NCBI GenBank assembly: GCA_030696045.1
Contig: JAUYNO010000073.1
Location: 1 to 47,150, forward strand
Reading direction: 5' to 3'
DNA length: 47,150 nucleotides
Source: Stagnimonas sp.
GTDB taxonomy: Bacteria > Pseudomonadota > Gammaproteobacteria > Nevskiales > Nevskiaceae
Under the pieces are notes generated by a model. That model worked only from the letters and a program-made list of their open reading frames with translations. It made no database searches and was not told the DNA's origin. Positions 25,295 to 32,586 of this stretch are shown here, in pieces; within the stretch, counting starts at the first letter, position 1; each line of letters begins with the position of its first letter. The translations under genes and the position numbers were made by a program.

Positions 25295-27868
25295 CTAGAC
25301 CTTCTTGCCCTCGTCGCGGAAGAACCAGGCACCCAGCGCCGGCAGCAGGCAGATGGCGCCGAGCATGTTGACCACGAACATGAAGGCCAGCAGCAGGCCC
25401 ATGTCGGCCTGCAGCTTCAGCGCCGACAGGGTCCAGGTGCCGACGCCAATCGCCATGGTGATGGCGGTGAACACGGCGGCACTGCCGCGCTGGCGCATGG
25501 CGGCCTCGAAGGCATCGCGGAAGCTGGAGCCGTGCTCGCGCATCTCGTGCTGGATCTGCTCGAACAGGTAGATGCCGTAGTCGACACCGACACCGACACC
25601 GAGCGCCACCACCGGCAGGGTCGCGACCTTGAGGCCGATGCCCAGCACCGCCATCAGGGCGTTGCAGCAGATCGACACCAGGGCCAGCGGCACCAGCACG
25701 CAGAGCGTGGCCTTGAACGAGCGGAAGGTGATGAGGCAGAGCAGGGTCAGGGCGCCGAAGATGGCCATCAGCATGGTTTCCTCGGCTTCGCCCACGGCCT
25801 CGTTGGTGGCGGCCATGACGCCGACATTGCCGGTGGCCAGGCGCAACTGCACGCCTTCCTGCGGGTTGGCCTCGATGAACTTCTTGATCTCCGCCACCAC
25901 GTGGGCAATGGTGGTGCCGTCGTGGTTGTTGGTGAAGATCATCACCTGGATCGCCTTGCAGCCCTCGTTGTTGAGGCCCAGGTTGGGATCGAAGGCGCGC
26001 GAGCCGGTGGACAGCCCCGTCTGCGAGCGCGGCAGCGCCCGCCAGCGCGGATTGCCCTCGTTGAAGGCCGAGATCACCAGCTTGCCGATGCCGGCGACGC
26101 TGGTCACCGAGCGCACGCCCTCGACGCCGCGCAGGTAGAGCTCGAAGCGGTCGATCAGCCCGGTCACCTCGTAGTGCAGGCAGGAGTCGCCCTCGAAGTT
26201 CTTGGCTTCGGCGATCACCGTCAGCAGGTCGGTGCCGATGTTGTAGTTGTTGCCGATGACGTCGTTGTCGCGGTTGTAGCGCGAGTCCGGGCGCAGCTCC
26301 GGCACGCCACGGCCGAGGTCACCGATCACCATGCCGCGCGAGAGCACGGTGGCGCCGGCGAGGATCGCCAGGCTGACCGCGAACACGCCCAGGGCCACCT
26401 TGGGTTCGGCGCAGCGGGCGATCAGCCCGAACACGTCGCCGAAACGGCCATTGCCGGCGGCGGCCTTGGCGCTGTGGTGGCGCTTGCAGGATTCCTCCAG
26501 CTTCACCCGGGTGAGGATGATCGGCAGGATCATCTTGTTGGTGACGATCATCAGCAGCACGCCGATGCAGGCGGTGATGCCCAGCTCGTGCACGATCGGG
26601 ATGTCGATGAACATGATCACCGCGAAGCCGAGCGCATTGGTCAGCAGTGCCACCGCGCCCGGGATGAACAGCTTGCGGAAGGCCGTGTGCGCGGCCTGCA
26701 CGGCATCGGCGCCGGCCACCACCTCGTGCCGCCAGGCGCTGGTCATCTGCACCGCGTGCGAAACGCCGATGGAGAAGATCAGGAAGGGCACCAGGATCGA
26801 CATCGGATCGACGCCGAAACCGATCAGCGGCAGGGTGCCAAGCAGCCAGAGCACCGGCAGCAGGGCGACGACCAGGGCGACCACGGTCAGCCGCACCGAG
26901 CGCGAGTAGCCGTAGAGCAGGGCTAGGGTGATGAGGAAGGCGAGGCCGAAGAAGCCGAACACCCCGAGCAGGCCCTTGATGACATCGCCCAGCAGGCGGG
27001 CGAAGCCGATGATGTTGACCTCGATCTTGTCGTTGTACTCGGGGTTGTCGACCACCTCGACGCTGACATCGCCGCCGGCGACCGGGATCACCTGCGGCGC
27101 GTCCTGGCCTTCCACCGGCACCAGGGCCTTGAAGGTCTGCATGAACTGGGCGATGCCGTAATCGACATAGCCCTCGTACACCACCTGCCCCGCCGTCAGC
27201 GGCGGCTGGTCGGCCTTCAGCTTGTAGACGTATTTCTTCGGGCTCTCGAAGCGGCCACGGATTTCTTCCAGCTTGTTCTGCACTTCCCAGTAGTCGACCC
27301 GCTGCTCTTCCTGCGGCTTGTTGGGATCGTAGTCCTGCAGGCTGGCGCGGATCAGCGCCGACTTGCCGTCGTTGGAGACCAGCAGGCCGATCTGGCCGGA
27401 CAGCTTGACGTTGTGGCGGACGCGGTCGAGTTCCTCCGGCTGGCCGGAGAACTTGGCCGGCACCACCGGCTCGCCCTTGAAGCCGTCCTCGGTGATCTCG
27501 ATGTAATAGGTGTTGGGCGTGTAGATAGAGGACACCAGCACGCGGTTGATGCCGGGGATGAAGAAGACCTCGTCATTGGCCTTGCGCATCGCCTCCATGA
27601 ATTCCGGGTTGTAGATGTCGCCGTCGCCCTTCCAGCGCAGGTTCACCAGCAGGGTGTTGGCGCCGGAGAAATCCTTCATGTATTCCATCATCGTCCGCAT
27701 GTACGGATGCTCGATGGGAATCAGCTTGAGGAAGCCGGGATCGAGCCGGACGTGGGTGGCGCTCCAGCCGAACAGCAGGGTGATGACCGCGAACAGCGCC
27801 GACAGCGGCTTGCGCCAGCCGAGCAGCAGGTCGGAACAACGGTTGACGAAACTTTCCATGCCGCTCAT
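25295..27868 (-). CDS. MMPL/RND-superfamily transporter
   Basis: 857 aa inner-membrane RND-type transporter. One N-terminal helix, a large periplasmic loop, five helices, a second loop and a second membrane half. The second half has the GVGVDYGIYLFEQ motif (Asp of the proton path). The matching helix of the first half reads SIGVSHAVQ and lacks the Asp, so the halves are asymmetric. The ATG overlaps the upstream YCF48-type gene (ATGA) and the stop is 5 bases before the YjbR gene. Families of this type export lipids or hydrophobic compounds. Together with DUF1302 and DUF1329 it may form a trans-envelope lipid or steroid transport route (inference). Confidence 0.9.
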   Translation of the reverse strand: MSGMESFVNRCSDLLLGWRKPLSALFAVITLLFGWSATHVRLDPGFLKLIPIEHPYMRTMMEYMKDFSGANTLLVNLRWKGDGDIYNPEFMEAMRKANDEVFFIPGINRVLVSSIYTPNTYYIEITEDGFKGEPVVPAKFSGQPEELDRVRHNVKLSGQIGLLVSNDGKSALIRASLQDYDPNKPQEEQRVDYWEVQNKLEEIRGRFESPKKYVYKLKADQPPLTAGQVVYEGYVDYGIAQFMQTFKALVPVEGQDAPQVIPVAGGDVSVEVVDNPEYNDKIEVNIIGFARLLGDVIKGLLGVFGFFGLAFLITLALLYGYSRSVRLTVVALVVALLPVLWLLGTLPLIGFGVDPMSILVPFLIFSIGVSHAVQMTSAWRHEVVAGADAVQAAHTAFRKLFIPGAVALLTNALGFAVIMFIDIPIVHELGITACIGVLLMIVTNKMILPIILTRVKLEESCKRHHSAKAAAGNGRFGDVFGLIARCAEPKVALGVFAVSLAILAGATVLSRGMVIGDLGRGVPELRPDSRYNRDNDVIGNNYNIGTDLLTVIAEAKNFEGDSCLHYEVTGLIDRFELYLRGVEGVRSVTSVAGIGKLVISAFNEGNPRWRALPRSQTGLSTGSRAFDPNLGLNNEGCKAIQVMIFTNNHDGTTIAHVVAEIKKFIEANPQEGVQLRLATGNVGVMAATNEAVGEAEETMLMAIFGALTLLCLITFRSFKATLCVLVPLALVSICCNALMAVLGIGLKVATLPVVALGVGVGVDYGIYLFEQIQHEMREHGSSFRDAFEAAMRQRGSAAVFTAITMAIGVGTWTLSALKLQADMGLLLAFMFVVNMLGAICLLPALGAWFFRDEGKKV

Positions 27869-28986
27869 GGCTGCACTCCGGCGGCGCCGTGGTAGGGATC
27901 CCGCAGGGCCAGGCCGGCTTCACCGCCGGTCAGCAATTCGCCGCTGTCCAGCGACAGCACCGTGGCCAGGCGCTGCTGCTCGCCCAGCGAACCGAGCTTG
28001 AAGCTCTTGCCGCCGTCCTTGGACACCATCACCACGCCGTTCTCGCCGACCAGCATCAGCTCGCGGCGCAGGGTGTTGGTGGCACCGTAGATCGACAGTT
28101 CCAGCGGCGTCGGCACCTTGCTCCAGCTCTTGCCGCCGTCCTCGCTGCGGAACACGTTGCCGCGCATGCCGTAGGCCAGCAGGGCATTCGGCGGCACCGC
28201 CATCAGGCCGTAGAAGGAGCCGGTATAGACCTGTGGCTGTGCCTCCCAGCTGGCGCCCTCGTCGGTGGAGCGGGCGATCAGGCCGCGCTCGCCGACCATC
28301 ACCAGGGCACCGTCCGGCGCCTTGGCCATGGCATTGAGATGGCCGTCGGAAATGCTGCTGCTGACCGCGACGTTGGCGAAGGGATCGGCATAGGGATCGA
28401 CTTCCTCGGCAGCGGCCGCCGGCGCTTCGGCACCGCCGCCGGCCTCGACCAGCGACTGCTGGCGCCAGGTCTTGCCGTCGTCGGTGGAGATCAGGAACTT
28501 GCCGAAGGCACCGAAGGCGTAGAGCTTGCCGGCGTAGGGGCCGGCCACGCCGAGCAGCGGATCGGAATTCTCGGAGTCGAAGTTGGCTTCCTGCCAGCTC
28601 AGGCCGGCGTCCTCGCTGCGCAGCACCCAGCCGTCGTGGCCGACCGCGAGCAAGACGCCGGGACCGGCGCTGCTCATCTGGGTCAGCGTCGAGCCGCGCT
28701 GCGGCTCGATCTTGGCCTCGGTCCAGGGGCCCTTCTCGCTGTCGGCGAGCAGGATGCGCCCCTGTTCGCCCGCCGCGATCAGCTTGCCGCCGACCCGCAA
28801 CAGCGCATTGATCTGCAGGCCATCGGGATGCACGGCGGTGTCCGGAAACTTCGGCATCGGCCGAGGCGAGAAGGCATAGACGGCAGCGGCCAGCACGATC
28901 AGCGAGATCAGGAACGCGGGCCAGGCACCCACCGGGGCGCGGCTGCTCGAAATGCCCGGGCCTGCGCCCGATGCCGTATTGGCCAT
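27865..28986 (-). CDS. YCF48/BNR-repeat beta-propeller protein, membrane anchored
   Basis: 373 aa. One N-terminal transmembrane segment (GAWPAFLISLIVLAAAVYAF) followed by repeated propeller blades with the pattern SEDGGKSW/STDEGASW/STDDGKTW/SKDGGKSF, typical of YCF48/BNR repeats. The blades face the periplasm. The ATG at 28986 has GGAGGAG upstream and the stop overlaps the MMPL start, so they are co-translated. Such proteins often accompany DUF1302/DUF1329/MMPL genes; the function, probably scaffolding, is inferred. Confidence 0.85.
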   Translation of the reverse strand: MANTASGAGPGISSSRAPVGAWPAFLISLIVLAAAVYAFSPRPMPKFPDTAVHPDGLQINALLRVGGKLIAAGEQGRILLADSEKGPWTEAKIEPQRGSTLTQMSSAGPGVLLAVGHDGWVLRSEDAGLSWQEANFDSENSDPLLGVAGPYAGKLYAFGAFGKFLISTDDGKTWRQQSLVEAGGGAEAPAAAAEEVDPYADPFANVAVSSSISDGHLNAMAKAPDGALVMVGERGLIARSTDEGASWEAQPQVYTGSFYGLMAVPPNALLAYGMRGNVFRSEDGGKSWSKVPTPLELSIYGATNTLRRELMLVGENGVVMVSKDGGKSFKLGSLGEQQRLATVLSLDSGELLTGGEAGLALRDPYHGAAGVQP

Positions 28987-29114
28987 GCTTCATCTCCTCC
29001 GCTGCAGGACCCGGTCTTCGCCGGGCCGATTGATTTTCGGGCTACCTGGCTCCTGCCGGCCCATGCGCCTCTAGTCCTTGCGGGACGCTTTCCGCGAGTG
29101 TGCGCTGGGCTGAC

Positions 29115-30323
29115 TCAGCCCGCCACCACTTCAAACAGGCCCGCCGCGCCCATGCCGCCGCCGATGCACATGGTCACCACCACGTACTTCACGCCGCGAC
29201 GGCGGCCCTCGATCAGGGCGTGCATCACCATGCGCGCGCCAGACATGCCGAAGGGATGGCCGATGGCGATGGCGCCGCCGTTGACGTTGAGGCGCTCGTC
29301 GGGAATGCCGAGCTGGTCGCGGCAGTAGAGCACCTGCACCGCGAAGGCCTCGTTCAGTTCCCAGAGGCCGATGTCCTTGATGCCCAGGTTGTGCTGTGCC
29401 AGCAGCTTGGGCACCGCATGGACCGGGCCGATGCCCATCTCGTCCGGCCTGCAGCCGGCGACCGCGAAGCCCTTGTAGATGCCCAGCGGCTTGAGCCCGC
29501 GCCGGGCGGCCTCGGCCTTGCCCATCAGCAGGGTGACGGCCGCGCCGTCCGAGAGCTGGGACGAATTGCCGGCGGTGATGTGCTGGCCCACCGGCACGAA
29601 GCGGCCGTCCTTCCACACCGGCTTCAGCGCCACCAGGCCTTCGAGCGTGGTGTCGGCGCGATTGCCCTCGTCCTTGCTCAGGGTCACCGCCTGCTTCTCG
29701 GTGGGCGTGCCTTCCTTGTCGAACAACTGCTTGCTGGTCTCGAAGGCAATGATCTCGTCGCTGAACTTGCCCGCCGCCTGCGCGGCGGCGGTGCGCTGCT
29801 GCGATTGCAGCGAGTACTCGTCCTGCCGCTGGCGCGAGATGCCGTAGCGCTCGGCCACCAGCTCGGCGGTCTCGATCATCTGGATATAGGCGGCGGGCTG
29901 CGCCGCCAGCACCGCCTCGGAGACGAAGCGATAGCTGTTCTTGTGCTTGTTCTGCACCAGCGAGATCGATTCGAGGCCGCCGGCGACGACAATGTTCTGT
30001 TCGCCGGCCATGATGTTCTTGGCGGCGATGGCGATGGTCTGCAGGCCGGAGGAGCACTGACGGTCGAGGGTCATGCCCGACACCGTGTCCGGCAGGCCGC
30101 CGGTGTAGGCGCAGAGCCGGCCGAGGTTGTAGGCCTGGGTGCCCTGCTGGGCGGCGCAGCCGATCAGCACGTCATCGACTTCCTTCGGATCGACGCCAGC
30201 GCGCTGCACCACCGCCTTCACCACCTGGCCGCCGAGCACCGGCGCCTCAGTGTCGTTGAAGGCGCCACGGAAGGCGCGGCCGATGGCCGTGCGGGCAACC
30301 GAGACGATGACGGCTTCGTTCAT
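29115..30323 (-). CDS. Thiolase (acetyl-CoA C-acyltransferase)
   Basis: 402 aa thiolase with nucleophile Cys90 (DRQCSSGLQ), His356 in [12 protein letters not shown] and the second active-site Cys386 (CIGGGMG). The length is standard. It cleaves 3-ketoacyl-CoA to acetyl-CoA and a shortened acyl-CoA in beta-oxidation. Neighbours on the same strand are a MaoC hydratase, an IpdF-like SDR and an acyl-CoA dehydrogenase, so a role like FadA6 in steroid ring breakdown is possible but not shown by sequence. A repeat element (30348-30445) lies upstream. Confidence 0.92.
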   Translation of the reverse strand: MNEAVIVSVARTAIGRAFRGAFNDTEAPVLGGQVVKAVVQRAGVDPKEVDDVLIGCAAQQGTQAYNLGRLCAYTGGLPDTVSGMTLDRQCSSGLQTIAIAAKNIMAGEQNIVVAGGLESISLVQNKHKNSYRFVSEAVLAAQPAAYIQMIETAELVAERYGISRQRQDEYSLQSQQRTAAAQAAGKFSDEIIAFETSKQLFDKEGTPTEKQAVTLSKDEGNRADTTLEGLVALKPVWKDGRFVPVGQHITAGNSSQLSDGAAVTLLMGKAEAARRGLKPLGIYKGFAVAGCRPDEMGIGPVHAVPKLLAQHNLGIKDIGLWELNEAFAVQVLYCRDQLGIPDERLNVNGGAIAIGHPFGMSGARMVMHALIEGRRRGVKYVVVTMCIGGGMGAAGLFEVVAG

Positions 30324-30347
30324 GCAGCACTCCGGGGATTCTGTACT

Positions 30348-30445
30348 CCCTCCCCCTTGCGGGGAGGGGCTAGGAGAGGGGGGCGACCAGCCGGCATTGC
30401 TGAGCTTCCCCCTCCCCCAACCCCTCCCCGCAAGAGGGGAGGGGA
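30348..30445. repeat. Paired inverted-repeat element, intergenic
   Basis: Same architecture as 19445-19538: a CCCTCCCCCTTGCGGGGAGGGG arm followed by CTAGGAGAGGG, a spacer of about 25 bases, then the inverted arm ending CCCCGCAAGAGGGGAGGGG. It lies between the thiolase start and the end of the MaoC gene. Confidence 0.85.
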
Positions 30446-30503
30446 GCTGGTTGGGCTTCGTTCAGGCACGCTATCGGTACGGCTGCGCAGCAGCCTCGTT
30501 CAA

Positions 30504-30591
30504 AAGTAGTAGCGCCGAACTTCGAGAATGCGTTCTCGAAATTCAGCCGCGCGTGCTGTGCGCGAAAGCAACAACCCTAGAAGTAGTAGCG
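30504..30591. mobile_element. Small palindromic insertion with 11-bp flanking repeat
   Basis: An 11-base direct repeat AAGTAGTAGCG (30504-30514 and 30581-30591) flanks a 66-base segment. That segment contains a near-perfect 34-base palindrome (30514-30547) with core TTCGAGAATGCGTTCTCGAA. The repeat encodes the last four codons, Arg-Tyr-Tyr-Phe, of the MaoC gene; the older copy is followed by TGA and the current copy by TAG supplied by the insert. This fits insertion of a non-autonomous element with target-site duplication (inference). Confidence 0.55.
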
Positions 30592-31032
30592 GCTGATGGT
30601 GTCGGCGATGCAGGCCGGCTTGCTGGAGCCTTCGATCTCCACCGTCAGCCGCAGCGTCGACTGCACCGCGCCATCCTTGGTCGGCTCGACCGCGACGATC
30701 ACGCCGGAGCCACGGATGCGCTGACCGACCTTGACCGGGGAGGGAAAGCGCACCTTGTCGAGGCCGTAGTTGACGCCCATCTTCATCCGCACGTCGATCA
30801 GCTGCGGCATGAAGCGCGCGGCCAGCGACAGCGTGAGGTAACCGTGGGCAATCGGCGCGCCAAAGGGGCCATCCTTGGCCTTGACCGCGTCGACATGTAT
30901 CCACTGGTGATCGTCGGTGGCATCCGCGAAGGTATTGACCCGCTCCTGGGTCATCAGCAGCCACTCGGTCTCGCCCAGCGGCTGGCCGATGGCGGCGGTG
31001 AGTTGTTCGGCGGCTTCAAAAATTTTTGGCAT
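30577..31032 (-). CDS. MaoC-like enoyl-CoA hydratase/dehydratase
   Basis: 151 aa single hot-dog domain. The hydratase motif is FADATDDHQWIHVD (Asp41, His46), followed by GAPIAHGYLTLSL. It adds water to enoyl-CoA. ATG 31032 is chosen because GGAG lies 9 bases upstream; the GTG at 31041 would have no spacing to it. It is preceded by the IpdF-like SDR on the same strand, with a large palindromic element between. The end of the gene has been rebuilt by a small insertion that supplies its stop codon (30504-30591). Confidence 0.88.
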   Translation of the reverse strand: MPKIFEAAEQLTAAIGQPLGETEWLLMTQERVNTFADATDDHQWIHVDAVKAKDGPFGAPIAHGYLTLSLAARFMPQLIDVRMKMGVNYGLDKVRFPSPVKVGQRIRGSGVIVAVEPTKDGAVQSTLRLTVEIEGSSKPACIADTISRYYF

Positions 31033-31056
31033 CTCTATCACTCCATACGGAACCGT

Positions 31057-31209
31057 CCCCTCTCCCCTCGTGGGAGAGGGGGGACTTTGCTTCGAGAGCG
31101 CAACGGCGCCTTCGGCACCGCACCCCTCTCCCGCGTTTGGCTGGGGGCGGGACTGACATTGAGTCAGTCCCGCTTAGGCCAAACGCCCTCTCCCACAAGG
31201 GGAGAGGGG
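31057..31209. repeat. Extended paired inverted-repeat element, intergenic
   Basis: About 150 bases between MaoC and the IpdF-like gene. Outer arms CCCCTCTCCC...GGGAGAGGGG enclose a nested hairpin with perfect 11-bp arms (GCGGGACTGAC / GTCAGTCCCGC, 31147-31173) and an outer pair GCGTTTGGC / GCCAAACGC. It could fold into a long cruciform and may act as a terminator for the upstream SDR. Confidence 0.8.
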
Positions 31210-31219
31210 AACATCGCTC

Positions 31220-32020
31220 TTATGCGCGCTGGGAAGACGCGGAAATGGTTTCGCCCACCAGATAGGAGGCGTAGTCGGAAGCCAGGAACACCATGAGATT
31301 GGCGATCTCCCAGGCCTCGGCGCCGCGGCCGAAGGCTTCCTTGCCGGCCAGCTCCTTCAGCAGCGCTTCCGGCGCCGACTTGCGCAGGTGCTCGTGGAAG
31401 ACGATGGAGGGCGAGACCGCGTTGATGCGCACGCCGTAGTCGGCCGCTTCCAGCGCCGAGCAGCGGGTCAAGGCCATCACGCCGGCCTTCGCCGCCGCGT
31501 AATGCGCCTGCTCCTTCTGCGCCCGCCAGCCCAGCACCGAGGCATTGTTGACGATGGCCCCGCGACCGCGCGGCTGCATTTTCTTGAGCATCGCGCGGGT
31601 CATGCGGAAGGTGCCGGTGAGGGTCACGTCGAGCACCTTGTGCCAGTCCTCGTCGCTCATGTCGACGACCCGCTTGCTGCCACCGAGGCCGGCATTGTTG
31701 ATGAGGACATCGACCCCGCCGAGCTTCTCCTCCGCCGCATCGACCAGCGCCTGCACATCGGCCTCGACCGCGACATTGCCGACCTGGCCGTGGACTTGCG
31801 CCTCCGGGAACTCCTTCGCCAGCGCCTCGGCGGCCTCGGCGGTGCGACGCGGATGGATGTCGGACAGCATCAGCGCCCGCGCGCCCTCTTCGAGACAGCG
31901 CCGCGCCGCCGCGAAGCCAATGCCGCCACCAGCCGCCGCGGTGATGAGCACCGACCTGCCCTTCAGCAGGCCGTGGGCGGGGACGTAGGGCGGTGCGGCT
32001 TGGGGTGCGTTCAGGGACAT
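31220..32020 (-). CDS. ipdF: IpdF-like SDR (steroid C/D-ring degradation)
   Basis: 266 aa. TAAAGGGIG cofactor site (27-35), Ser161, Tyr174 and Lys178 catalytic residues. Several long segments agree with the mycobacterial IpdF (Rv3559c) as I recall it, notably GHGLL near the N-terminus, NNASVLGWRAQ, HYAAAKAGVMALTRCSALEAA and VRINAVSPSI. IpdF acts on the 5-hydroxy group of a CoA-activated hexahydroindane (HIP) intermediate. The assignment is from remembered sequence, not a search. The N-terminal 20 residues precede the Rossmann fold as in IpdF. The start at 32020 has only a weak ribosome-binding site. Confidence 0.82.
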   Translation of the reverse strand: MSLNAPQAAPPYVPAHGLLKGRSVLITAAAGGGIGFAAARRCLEEGARALMLSDIHPRRTAEAAEALAKEFPEAQVHGQVGNVAVEADVQALVDAAEEKLGGVDVLINNAGLGGSKRVVDMSDEDWHKVLDVTLTGTFRMTRAMLKKMQPRGRGAIVNNASVLGWRAQKEQAHYAAAKAGVMALTRCSALEAADYGVRINAVSPSIVFHEHLRKSAPEALLKELAGKEAFGRGAEAWEIANLMVFLASDYASYLVGETISASSQRA

Positions 32021-32095
32021 GCGGGTGGCTCGCGGCGGTGGCGTGCAGTTTGGCGCCCCTGCGTCACGCAGCGCCTACGTCAGAAAGACGAGCCG

Positions 32096-32515
32096 CTAAA
32101 ACACCAGCATCGCCGCCCGCACCCCCAGCACGATCAGCACGATGGAAGAGGTGAGGAACAGCGTGAAACGCACCTCGATGATGTTCAGCAACGATTGCCA
32201 GATCGAGTGCACCACCCGCAGGGCCACATAGCCCCAGGCCAGCCAGAGGCTGGTCTGCGTGGTGTCGCCGAGCAGGGCCAGCACGATGGCCGTCGCGTAG
32301 AACAGCGTCGGCGCCTCGAACAGGTGGTTGTAGTTGTCGGCCTTCCAGCGCACCGGCGCCGGCAGCTGGTTCATCAGCTCCTTGGGCGGGATGCCGGGAT
32401 CCAGCGTCAGCTGCTGCTTCTGGATCGCCGGGATGCGGGTGGCGTACATCCACAGCCACATCACATGGGTCCACAGCACCAGGGCGATGACGGGGGCCAG
32501 CAGGGCGGACGACAT
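32096..32515 (-). CDS. MAPEG-family membrane protein
   Basis: 139 aa, four predicted membrane helices (ALLAPVIALVLWTHVMWLWMYA, LFYATAIVLALLGD, LWLAWGYVALRVVHSIW, FTLFLTSSIVLIVLGVRAAML). The loop WKADNYNHLFEAPTLFY matches the MAPEG (membrane-associated eicosanoid/glutathione metabolism) consensus. Bacterial members are often of unknown function; a link to lipid or peroxide handling is possible. Next to the acyl-CoA dehydrogenase and IpdF-like genes on the same strand. Confidence 0.85.
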   Translation of the reverse strand: MSSALLAPVIALVLWTHVMWLWMYATRIPAIQKQQLTLDPGIPPKELMNQLPAPVRWKADNYNHLFEAPTLFYATAIVLALLGDTTQTSLWLAWGYVALRVVHSIWQSLLNIIEVRFTLFLTSSIVLIVLGVRAAMLVF

Positions 32516-32586
32516 GGGGAACTCCTCGGCGTTGTGGTTGTGCGGCGATCATAGGCCGGCCGCAGTGAACAACCCAGCGCAGTTCC

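Noticed and set aside
30500..30576. Longer MaoC reading that ends RRYYF
   Set aside because: That frame is different from MaoC; the tail is the duplicated target copy, not a real extension.
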